Of a stretch of DNA of 64,000 nucleotides, positions 16,853 to 24,421 are shown piece by piece. The notes under the pieces were generated by a model. That model was not told the DNA's origin, ran no database searches, and saw only the letters and a program-made list of their open reading frames with translations. The translations under genes and the position numbers were made by a program. Every line of letters begins with the position of its first letter. Positions within the stretch are counted from its first letter, which is position 1. The DNA is from Nocardiopsis sp. N85 (GTDB taxonomy: Bacteria; Actinomycetota; Actinomycetes; Streptosporangiales; Streptosporangiaceae), in assembly GCF_028882275.1 (NCBI RefSeq), contig NZ_JARBUT010000007.1:231008-295007 (forward strand). The letters run 5' to 3'.

Positions 16853-18216
16853 GCACCCACGCCCTGGTCATCGAAGGCGCCCACATCGCCACCGTCGACG
16901 GCGCCGAACACCCCAACGGGCACGTCATCGCCCGGGACGGCGTCATCACCGCCGTCGGCGACGGCCCCGCACCCGCCCACCTGATCCCCGCGGACGCCAC
17001 CCGGATCGACGGCCGCGGCCACCTCGCCACCCCCGGCCTGGTCAACACCCACAACCACCTCTACCAATGGGCCACCCAGGGCCTGTTCACCGACGGCACC
17101 CTCTTCGAATGGCTCGTCGGCTCCTACGAGATCTGGCACCGCCTCGACGCCGAGATCGTCGCCGACACCACCACCGCCGGACTCGCCCACCTGGCCCTGT
17201 CCGGCTGCACCACCGCCTCCGACCACCACTACATCCACCCCGCCGGACGCGGCGACATCGTCGACGCCCAGGTCCGGGCCGCCCTCGGGGTGGGGGTGCG
17301 CCTGGACCTGGCCCGCGGCTCCATGGACCGCGGCCACAGCCAGGGCGGCCTCCCGCCGGACAGCGTCGTGGAGACCCTCGACGGGGCCCTGGCCGGCACC
17401 GCCGACGCCATCGACACCCACCACGACCCCTCGGCGGCGTCCATGACCCGCATCGCGGTCGCCCCCTGCTCCCCCTTCTCGGTGAGCCGCGACCTCATGG
17501 TCCAGGCCGCCCACCTCGCCCGCGACAAGGGCGTCCGCCTGCACACCCACCTCGCCGAAACCCTCGACGAGGAACGGCAGTGCCGGTCCGAGTTCGGCTG
17601 CACCCCCGTCGAGTACGCCGAGAAACTCGGCTGGCTCGGACCCGACGTCTGGTTCGCCCACGCCGTCCACCTCTCCGACGACGCCATCGACCGCATCGCC
17701 GCCACCGGCACCGGCATCGCCCACTGCCCCACCTCCAACGCCCGCCTGGGCGCCGGCATCTGCCGCACCACCGAACTCCTCGCCGCCGGAGTCCCCGTCG
17801 GCCTCGGCGTCGACGGCCCCGCCTCCAGCGAACTCACCCCCCTCGCCGGGGAGATGCACCAGGCCCTCCTCATGGCCCGCGCCCGCAAGGGCCCCCAGGC
17901 CCTCACCGCCCGCCAGGCCCTGCACATGGCCACCCTCGGCGGCGCCCGCGTCCTGGGCCGCGACACCGAGCTCGGCTCCCTCACCGTCGGCAAACTCGCC
18001 GACATCGCCCTGTGGCGCGTCGACGGATTCGGCCACGACGTCATCGACGACCCCGTCATCGCCGCCGTCTTCGGCCCCACCCCGCCCCTGACCCACCTGT
18101 GGGTCGGCGCCCGCCCCGTCGTCACCGACGGCGACCTCACCACCGTCACCCGCGACACCGCCGCCGCCCGCGGCCGCAACGCCCACAAGCGCCTCACCCA
18201 GGAGGTGAACCGCTGA
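16849..18216 (+). CDS. Amidohydrolase, probable 8-oxoguanine deaminase
   Basis: A 455-residue metal-dependent TIM-barrel deaminase (cytosine deaminase/TrzN-like superfamily). Metal ligands are His68 and His70 in NTHNHLYQW. Further catalytic residues lie in LHTHLAETLDEE, the AHAVHLSDD His, and the GLGVDGPASSE Asp. The barrel features NTHNHLYQWATQGL and DGTLFEWL match proteins annotated as 8-oxoguanine deaminase or hydroxydechloroatrazine ethylaminohydrolase. 8-Oxoguanine deamination yields uric acid, the product of xanthine dehydrogenase, and the gene sits between two subunits of that enzyme, so this activity is favoured. Guanine deaminase is the alternative. Confidence 0.87.
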   Translation: MSTHALVIEGAHIATVDGAEHPNGHVIARDGVITAVGDGPAPAHLIPADATRIDGRGHLATPGLVNTHNHLYQWATQGLFTDGTLFEWLVGSYEIWHRLDAEIVADTTTAGLAHLALSGCTTASDHHYIHPAGRGDIVDAQVRAALGVGVRLDLARGSMDRGHSQGGLPPDSVVETLDGALAGTADAIDTHHDPSAASMTRIAVAPCSPFSVSRDLMVQAAHLARDKGVRLHTHLAETLDEERQCRSEFGCTPVEYAEKLGWLGPDVWFAHAVHLSDDAIDRIAATGTGIAHCPTSNARLGAGICRTTELLAAGVPVGLGVDGPASSELTPLAGEMHQALLMARARKGPQALTARQALHMATLGGARVLGRDTELGSLTVGKLADIALWRVDGFGHDVIDDPVIAAVFGPTPPLTHLWVGARPVVTDGDLTTVTRDTAAARGRNAHKRLTQEVNR

Positions 18217-20621
18217 TGCCAGCGACCACCCGCACCGTCACCGACCTGACCAGCACCACCAAGGACGGCATCGGCGCCAGCCCGCTGCGCCCCGACGGCA
18301 CCCTCAAGGTCACCGGCGAGTTCGCCTACTCCTCCGACATGTGGATGGAGGACATGCTCTGGGGCGCCACCCTGCGCAGCCCCCACCCCCACGCCGAGAT
18401 CCTCTCCATCGACATCACCGAGGCGCTCAAGGTCCCCGGCGTCGAGGCCGTCCTCACCCACGAGGACGTCCCCGGCGCCAAGCGGTACGGCCTCGAATTC
18501 GAGGACCAGCCCGTCCTCGCCTACGGCAAGGTCCGCTACAAGGGCGAGCCCGTCGCCATCGTCGCCGCCGACCACCCCGAGACCGCCCGCCGCGCCATGG
18601 AGCGCGTCCGCGTCGACTACCGGGTCCTGGAACCCATCACCGACTCCCGCCGCGCCGCCATGGACCCCCAGTGCCCCCTGGTCCACGAACCCGGCACCAT
18701 CCCCGACCACCCCGAGTACAACCAGCGCGGCAACCGCCTGCGCCACCAGCCCATCCGCACCGGCGACTTCACCACCGGCGACCCCGACGCCGCCCTGGAG
18801 GCCCTGCGCGCCCGCGCCGACGTCATCGTCGCCGACGCATACGAGGTCGGCATGCAGGACCAGGCCTTCCTCGGCCCCGAGTCCGGCATGGCCGTCCCCG
18901 CCGAGGACGGCGGCGTCGACCTCTACGTCGCCACCCAGTGGCTCCACGTCGACCAGCGCCAGATCGCCCCCGCCCTCGACCTGCCCCAGGACAAGGTCCG
19001 CATCACCCTGGCCGGCGTCGGCGGCGCCTTCGGCGCCCGCGAGGACCTCTCCATGCAGATCCACGCCTGCATGCTCGCCCTCCACACCCGCAAGCCCGTC
19101 AAGATCGTCTACAACCGCGAGGAATCCTTCTACGGGCACGTCCACCGCCACCCCGCCAAGATGCGCTACGAGCACGGCGCCCTGGCCGACGGCACCCTCC
19201 TCTACGCCACCGCCGAGGTCATCGTGGACGGCGGCGCCTACGCCTCCGCCACCCCCGCCGTCGTCGGCGTCGCCTCCTCCCTGGGCCTGGGCCCCTACGA
19301 GATCCCCCACGCCCGCGTCGACGCCTACGGCGTCTACACCAACAACCCGCCCTGCGGCGCCATGCGCGGCTTCGGCGCGGTCCAGGCCTGCTTCGCCTAC
19401 GAGTCCCAGATGGACCGCCTCGCCGACGCCCTCGGCATGCACCCCGTCGACCTGCGCGTCAAGAACTCCATGGCCCAGGGATCGCGCATCATCACCGGCC
19501 AAGAGATCGACATGCCCCTGCCCATGGCCGACATGCTCCGGCAGGCCCGCGACCTCCCCCTGCCCCCCGACCGGGAGGACCTCCCCGACCCCGCCGACTC
19601 GCGCACCCTCCCCGGCGGCGTCGCCGGGACCACCCGCGGCGAAGGCGTCGTCCGCGGCATCGGCTACGGCGTCGGACTCAAGAACCTCTGCTTCTCGGAA
19701 GGCTTCGACGACTACTCCACCGCCCGCGTCCGACTCGAAGTCGCCGGCGGCGAACCCGTCGTCCTCGTCCACACCGCCGCCGCCGAGGTCGGCCAGGGCC
19801 TGGTCACCGTCAAGGGCCAGATCGCCCGCACGGAACTCGGCGTCGAGAAGGTCGTCATCGCCCCCGCCGACACCGGCGTCGGCTCCGCGGGCTCCTCCTC
19901 CGCCTCACGACAGAGCTACATGACCGGCGGCGCCGTCCGCACCGCCTGCCACGCCGTCCGCGACGAGGTCTACGCCCTCGCCCGCGGCCGGGGCCACATC
20001 CCCGAGGGCGTCGGCGACGACGACCTCACCCTCACCGGCGGCAAGATCGTCTCCCGCGCCCGGGGCGCCCTGGTCTCCCTCGCCGACCTCCTCGACGACG
20101 GCACCGTCGTCGAGGAGACCCGCGAATACCACCACCGCCCCACCGAGATGCTCGACCCCACCCTCGGCCAGGGCTCGTCCCACACCCAGTTCGGCATGTG
20201 CGTCCACCGCGCCGTCGTCGACGTCGACGTCGAACTCGGCCTCGTCAAGGTCATCGCCCTGGACGCCGTCCAGGACGTCGGCAAGATCCTGCACCCCCTC
20301 CAGCTCATCGGCCAGATCCAGGGCGGCTCGACCCAGGGTCTGGGCCTGGCCCTCATGGAGGAGATCCAGGTCGGCGACGGACAGATCCGCAACCCGTCCT
20401 TCACCGACTACCTCATCCCCACGATCCTCGACACCCCGCCCATGCGCATCGAGGTCCTCGAACACCCCGACCCGCACTCCCCCTACGGACTGCGCGGCGC
20501 CGGAGAACCCCCCACGCTGTCCTCCACACCGGCCGTCGTGGCCGCCGTCCGCGCCGCCACAGGCAGGGCGCTCACCCACGCGCCCGTACGCCCCGAGGAC
20601 ATCGTCGGCATCCCCCTGTAG
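18216..20621 (+). CDS. Xanthine dehydrogenase molybdopterin-binding subunit
   Basis: An 801-residue large subunit that binds the molybdopterin cofactor and oxidises hypoxanthine/xanthine to urate. The N-terminal a/b hammerhead (about 20-150) has KVTGEFAYSSDMWMEDM. The Mo-binding region has GGAFGAREDLSMQ, NPPCGAMRGFGAVQACFAYE and GQGLVTVKGQIA. The catalytic glutamate is Glu764 in LRGAGEPP. The start ATG overlaps the previous stop by one base. A perfect terminator hairpin follows. It is the last XDH subunit gene of the operon. Confidence 0.94.
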   Translation: MPATTRTVTDLTSTTKDGIGASPLRPDGTLKVTGEFAYSSDMWMEDMLWGATLRSPHPHAEILSIDITEALKVPGVEAVLTHEDVPGAKRYGLEFEDQPVLAYGKVRYKGEPVAIVAADHPETARRAMERVRVDYRVLEPITDSRRAAMDPQCPLVHEPGTIPDHPEYNQRGNRLRHQPIRTGDFTTGDPDAALEALRARADVIVADAYEVGMQDQAFLGPESGMAVPAEDGGVDLYVATQWLHVDQRQIAPALDLPQDKVRITLAGVGGAFGAREDLSMQIHACMLALHTRKPVKIVYNREESFYGHVHRHPAKMRYEHGALADGTLLYATAEVIVDGGAYASATPAVVGVASSLGLGPYEIPHARVDAYGVYTNNPPCGAMRGFGAVQACFAYESQMDRLADALGMHPVDLRVKNSMAQGSRIITGQEIDMPLPMADMLRQARDLPLPPDREDLPDPADSRTLPGGVAGTTRGEGVVRGIGYGVGLKNLCFSEGFDDYSTARVRLEVAGGEPVVLVHTAAAEVGQGLVTVKGQIARTELGVEKVVIAPADTGVGSAGSSSASRQSYMTGGAVRTACHAVRDEVYALARGRGHIPEGVGDDDLTLTGGKIVSRARGALVSLADLLDDGTVVEETREYHHRPTEMLDPTLGQGSSHTQFGMCVHRAVVDVDVELGLVKVIALDAVQDVGKILHPLQLIGQIQGGSTQGLGLALMEEIQVGDGQIRNPSFTDYLIPTILDTPPMRIEVLEHPDPHSPYGLRGAGEPPTLSSTPAVVAAVRAATGRALTHAPVRPEDIVGIPL

Positions 20622-20627
20622 AACCCA

Positions 20628-20662
20628 CCGGTGGTGCGGCGGCCACCCCGCCGCACCACCGG
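20628..20662 (+). terminator. Terminator/attenuator after the xanthine dehydrogenase operon
   Basis: A perfect 15-bp inverted repeat (arms 20628-20642 and 20648-20662, loop CCACC) begins seven bases after the stop codon. There is no U-tract. The permease gene follows 174 bases later, so this may attenuate rather than end transcription. Confidence 0.75.
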
Positions 20663-20836
20663 CCCCCTCACCCACCCGGTGAGCGGCCCACGGCGCACGC
20701 CCAACGCACACGTGCGCCACCGCCCCGCGCCCCCGGAGACGACGACGTCCCGGCACGGCCACCGACGACCACACAGAGTGATCGTTCAAACACAAAAGGC
20801 GACCCAAGGCCGCCCCGTTTCCCTCCAGGAGGGGAC

Positions 20837-22273
20837 ATGACCACACGCGACAGCGCCCAGCGCCCGCACACCGCCCCCCAAGGTCGATCCTGGCTCGACC
20901 GCTACTTCTCCATCACCGGACGCGGCTCCACCCCCGCCCGCGAACTCCGCGGCGGACTCACCACCTTCATGGCGATGGCCTACATCATCGTCCTCAACCC
21001 CGTCATCCTCGGCGGCGCCACCGACGTCAACGGCGACCACCTCGACCCCGCCCAGCTCACCACCATGACCGCCCTCTCCGCGGGGCTCGTCACCATCATG
21101 ATGGGCATCGTCGGACGCGCGCCCATCGCCTGCGCCGCCGCCCTCGGGGTCATGGCGGTCGTCGCCTACCAGGCCGCCCCCGTCATGACCTGGCCCGAAG
21201 CCATGGGCCTCGTCGTCTGGCAGGGCGTCATCATCATCGCCATGGTCGTCACCGGCGTCCGCACCGCCGTCATGAACGCCCTGCCCCGCGACCTCAAGAT
21301 CGCCATCGGCGTCGGCATCGGCCTCTTCGTCGCCCTCATCGGCCTCACCAACGCCGGATTCGTCAGCAAGGGCGAAGGAGGAAGCCTCCTCCAGCTCGGC
21401 GGTGCCGGCGACGGCGGCCACCTCCTGGGCTGGCCCATCCTCATCTTCGTCATCGGCCTGACCCTCGCCGGCGTCCTCCTCGTCCGCGGCATCCCCGGCG
21501 CCATCTTCTACGGCATCGTCGGCGCCACCGCCCTGGCCGTCATCGTCCACCACGCCTTCGGCCTCGACACCGCGCAATGGGGCGGCGGCGCGCCCGAACT
21601 CCCCGACAGCCCCATCGCCGTCCCCGACTTCGGGCTCCTCTTCCAGGTCGACCTCTTCGGCGCCTGGACCACCGCCGGTCCCACCACCGCCGGCGTCATC
21701 CTCTTCACCCTCGTCCTCGCCGGGTTCTTCGACGCCGTCGGCACCATCCTCGCCATCGGCGCCAAGGCCGGCCTGACCGACGTCGACGGCGGCATGCCCC
21801 GCGTCAACCAGATCCTCGTCACCGACGGGACCGGCGCCGTCGTCGGTGGGCTCACCAGTTCCTCCGCGACGCTCGTCTTCGTCGAATCCACCGCCGGCGT
21901 GGGCGAGGGCGCCCGCACCGGCCTGTCCAGCGTCGTCACCGGCGGGCTCTTCCTCACCGCCATCGTCTTCGCGCCCGTCTTCTCCATCGTCCCCGCCGAG
22001 GCCGCCTCCGTCGCCATGGTCCTCGTCGGGGTCCTGATGATGACCCACGTCCGCGACATCGACTGGACCGACATGGGAGTGGCCGTCCCGGCCTTCCTCA
22101 CCATCGCGATGATGCCCTTCGCCTACGACATCGCCGGCGGCATCGGCGTCGGCATCATCGCCCACACCGTCCTGCGCACCGCCCAAGGACGCACCCGCGA
22201 CGTCGGTCCGCTCATGTGGGTCCTCACCGCCGTCTTCCTCTTCGACTTCTCCATGCACGCGTTCGGGCTCTGA
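20837..22273 (+). CDS. NCS2/AzgA-type purine permease
   Basis: A 478-residue polytopic membrane protein of the AzgA branch of NCS2, proton symporters for adenine, guanine and hypoxanthine. Family motifs include ELRGGLTTFMAMAYIIVLNP at TM1, DLKIAIGVGIGLFVALIGL, and VDLFGAWTT preceding a FFDAVGTILAIG transport motif. Twelve or so hydrophobic segments can be traced. The ATG has a strong AGGAGGGG ribosome-binding site. It lies downstream of the xanthine dehydrogenase operon and would import its substrates. Confidence 0.93.
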   Translation: MTTRDSAQRPHTAPQGRSWLDRYFSITGRGSTPARELRGGLTTFMAMAYIIVLNPVILGGATDVNGDHLDPAQLTTMTALSAGLVTIMMGIVGRAPIACAAALGVMAVVAYQAAPVMTWPEAMGLVVWQGVIIIAMVVTGVRTAVMNALPRDLKIAIGVGIGLFVALIGLTNAGFVSKGEGGSLLQLGGAGDGGHLLGWPILIFVIGLTLAGVLLVRGIPGAIFYGIVGATALAVIVHHAFGLDTAQWGGGAPELPDSPIAVPDFGLLFQVDLFGAWTTAGPTTAGVILFTLVLAGFFDAVGTILAIGAKAGLTDVDGGMPRVNQILVTDGTGAVVGGLTSSSATLVFVESTAGVGEGARTGLSSVVTGGLFLTAIVFAPVFSIVPAEAASVAMVLVGVLMMTHVRDIDWTDMGVAVPAFLTIAMMPFAYDIAGGIGVGIIAHTVLRTAQGRTRDVGPLMWVLTAVFLFDFSMHAFGL

Positions 22274-22289
22274 CCCCGCACCGAACAAC

Positions 22290-22325
22290 GAGGCCGGTTC
22301 GCCCGAAAAACGGCGGACCGGCCTC
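22290..22325 (+). terminator. Terminator after the purine permease gene
   Basis: A 14-bp stem with one mismatch: GAGGCCGGTTCGCC (22290-22303) and GGCGGACCGGCCTC (22312-22325), with an A-rich loop. A run AAAAAA follows a few bases later. Confidence 0.75.
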
Positions 22326-22444
22326 CCCGTCCGAAAAAAGTAAGCAGATTATTACCTTCAGGTCAGGTCCCCACACCCCGCCGACCACGTCACAGTGAGC
22401 GATGGAGGCCGCAGCGGGCGGCTCCCCACGGACAGGGCGCACCC

Positions 22445-24247
22445 ATGACCACACCGCTCCTCCCCACAGACCCGGCACAGATCGGTCCCCATACCGTCGT
22501 CTCCCGCATCGACAGCGGTGGTCAGGGCACGGTCTACCTCGCCCACACCCCCGACGGGACACCCACCGCCGTCAAGGTCCTGAGCCACGCCTGGGACGGC
22601 GACACCCGCCAGCGGGACCGCTTCGCCCAGGAACTCGCCGCCGCCCGCCGCGTCGCGCCCTTCTGCACCGCCGCGATCATCGACGCGGACATGGACGCCG
22701 AGCCGCCCTACATCGCCAGCGAGTACGTCCCCGGCCCCACCCTGCGCTCCGCCGTCCAGGACGACGGTCCCCGCACCGGACCCGACCTGGACCGCCTCGC
22801 CATCGCCACGATCACCGCGCTGGCCGCCGTCCACGAGGCCGGGGTCGTCCACCGCGACCTCAAACCCGGCAACGTCATCCTCGGGCCCGACGGGCCCCGC
22901 GTCATCGACTTCGGCATCGCCCGCATCGTCGACGCCACCCGCCAGACCACCAGCGTCGCCGGCACCCCCGCCTACATGTCCCCCGAACAGATCCGGGGCA
23001 AGACCCTCGGGCCCGCCAGCGACGTGTTCTCCTGGGCCGCCGTCATGGTCTACGCCGCCACCGGACGGCGCGCCTTCCCCGGCGAGACGACCATGGGCAT
23101 CATCGACCGCGTCCTCACCGAACCGCCCGACCTCACCGACGTCCCCGAACGCCTGCGCCCCCTCCTGGAACGCTGCCTGGACAAGGAGCCCGATCGCCGG
23201 CCCACCGGCATGGACGTCCTGGGCGCGCTCCTGGGCCGCGGCCCCGCGCCCCAGGCCCCCACCCTCCTGCTCGAACAGACCTCCACCGCCGTGGTCACCG
23301 ACACCGCCAGGATCAACGCCGTCCCCGTGCCCGGCCTCCCCGCACCCGGCACCGCCGGGGCCGCCGGGGCCGTCGCGGGCCTCGCACCGTACGTGCCCGA
23401 CCCGCGCCGCGAGGACTCCGGTCCGCCCGACACCGGCCCCGGCACCGGCGCCCTGACCACCGTGGACCCCCACGCCGGGGCCGCCTCCGAGGCGGGCGGC
23501 GCCGAGGGCACCGGGGCGAGGGCCGCCGGCGGGGGCACCGGCGCCCCCGCCGGTGACGGCACCGACGGACCCTGGCTCGGCGCGCCCACCTCGCGCGTCC
23601 CCGGATCCGGCCCCGACGGGGCGTTCCCGGCCACCCGGGTCACCCCCTACATCGCCCCGGGCGGGGCGCACGACCGGACCGGCGGCACCATCCCGCCCGA
23701 CGGCGCCCCTCCCCACGGAGGCCGATCGGTGGCGCGGGGCGGTCGCTCGCGTCGACGACGCTCCAAAGCCGGTTGGGTGACCGCGGGGGCCCTGGTGGTG
23801 CTCGCCGCCCTGGGCGGCGTCCTGTTCTGGGTCTCCGGCCAGTACGCTCCCCCGCCCGTGGAACCGGTCGGCTCCACCCCCTCGTCCGAGGACGTCGTGG
23901 AGGACCCGGCCACCGGCGAGGAGGGCGACGAAGGCGGCGGTGAGGAGGAGCCCGTCGACACCGACGACGGGACCGGCACCTGGACGCCCCCCGACGAGGG
24001 GACCGAGCACACCGGCGGCGGCGGCGGTGAGGAGGTCGACTGTCACACCGACCCGCACCACCCGGACTGCGTGCCCGTCGACCCGCCCGACTGTGAGACC
24101 GACCCCGAGGCCTGCTGGGACCCGGACCCCGGTGAGGGCGAGGGCGGCGGCGAGGGCGGCGGCACCGGCGAAGGCGGCGGAGAGGGGACCGACACCACCG
24201 GCGAGGGCGGCGGCGGTACCGGGACCGACGGCACCGGTGGAGAGTGA
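22445..24247 (+). CDS. Transmembrane Ser/Thr protein kinase with acidic Gly-rich extracellular tail
   Basis: A 600-residue Hanks kinase. It has ATP Lys44 (TAVKVL), catalytic HRDLKPGN with Asp138 and DFG Asp155. The kinase domain ends at about 270 and is followed by a Pro/Ala/Gly-rich juxtamembrane linker. One TM helix lies at about 440-462 (GWVTAGALVVLAALGGVLFWV). The exterior is about 135 residues of Asp/Glu/Gly-rich low complexity with clustered cysteines (CHTDPHHPDC, then PDCETDPEACW). The tail ends in Gly-Glu repeats. No PASTA or other named sensor domain is visible. It sits between the two molybdenum-hydroxylase loci, but nothing shows a functional link. Confidence 0.9.
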   Translation: MTTPLLPTDPAQIGPHTVVSRIDSGGQGTVYLAHTPDGTPTAVKVLSHAWDGDTRQRDRFAQELAAARRVAPFCTAAIIDADMDAEPPYIASEYVPGPTLRSAVQDDGPRTGPDLDRLAIATITALAAVHEAGVVHRDLKPGNVILGPDGPRVIDFGIARIVDATRQTTSVAGTPAYMSPEQIRGKTLGPASDVFSWAAVMVYAATGRRAFPGETTMGIIDRVLTEPPDLTDVPERLRPLLERCLDKEPDRRPTGMDVLGALLGRGPAPQAPTLLLEQTSTAVVTDTARINAVPVPGLPAPGTAGAAGAVAGLAPYVPDPRREDSGPPDTGPGTGALTTVDPHAGAASEAGGAEGTGARAAGGGTGAPAGDGTDGPWLGAPTSRVPGSGPDGAFPATRVTPYIAPGGAHDRTGGTIPPDGAPPHGGRSVARGGRSRRRRSKAGWVTAGALVVLAALGGVLFWVSGQYAPPPVEPVGSTPSSEDVVEDPATGEEGDEGGGEEEPVDTDDGTGTWTPPDEGTEHTGGGGGEEVDCHTDPHHPDCVPVDPPDCETDPEACWDPDPGEGEGGGEGGGTGEGGGEGTDTTGEGGGGTGTDGTGGE

Positions 24248-24360
24248 GGCCCCAGGACGGGCGGCGTGGCCGCGCGCATGGTGGTCCGAGTCCTTCCGTC
24301 ACGTCGGGAACCGTCACCTTGACCACGTGGATCCTCAGTGGATCCCTGCCGGGAATCCCG

Positions 24361-24401
24361 TTGACACCCCGGGGCGTCACCCCTACGTTGTCACTGACAA
24401 C
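24361..24401 (+). promoter_or_regulatory. Sigma-70-type promoter with overlapping palindromic operator
   Basis: TTGACA (24361-24366), a 17-base spacer and TACGTT (24384-24389) form a near-consensus housekeeping promoter. A perfect palindrome GTTGTCA-C-TGACAAC (24387-24401) overlaps the -10 and start point. A third half-site TTGTC follows at 24404-24408. This is the layout of a repressor operator controlling the fused molybdenum hydroxylase 21 bases downstream. Confidence 0.75.
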
Positions 24402-24421
24402 ATTGTCTCCGGGAAGAGGAC

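Noticed and set aside
17229..19772. Very long minus-strand open frame opposite the deaminase and Mo-subunit genes
   Set aside because: Its translation is Gly/Val/Asp/Ala-rich low complexity without motifs, as expected from the antisense of GC-rich codons; the plus strand carries intact catalytic motifs throughout.
20786..22288. Minus-strand 500-codon frame opposite the purine permease
   Set aside because: Composition is almost only Gly, Asp, Glu and Ala, the mirror of a hydrophobic permease; it has no support.
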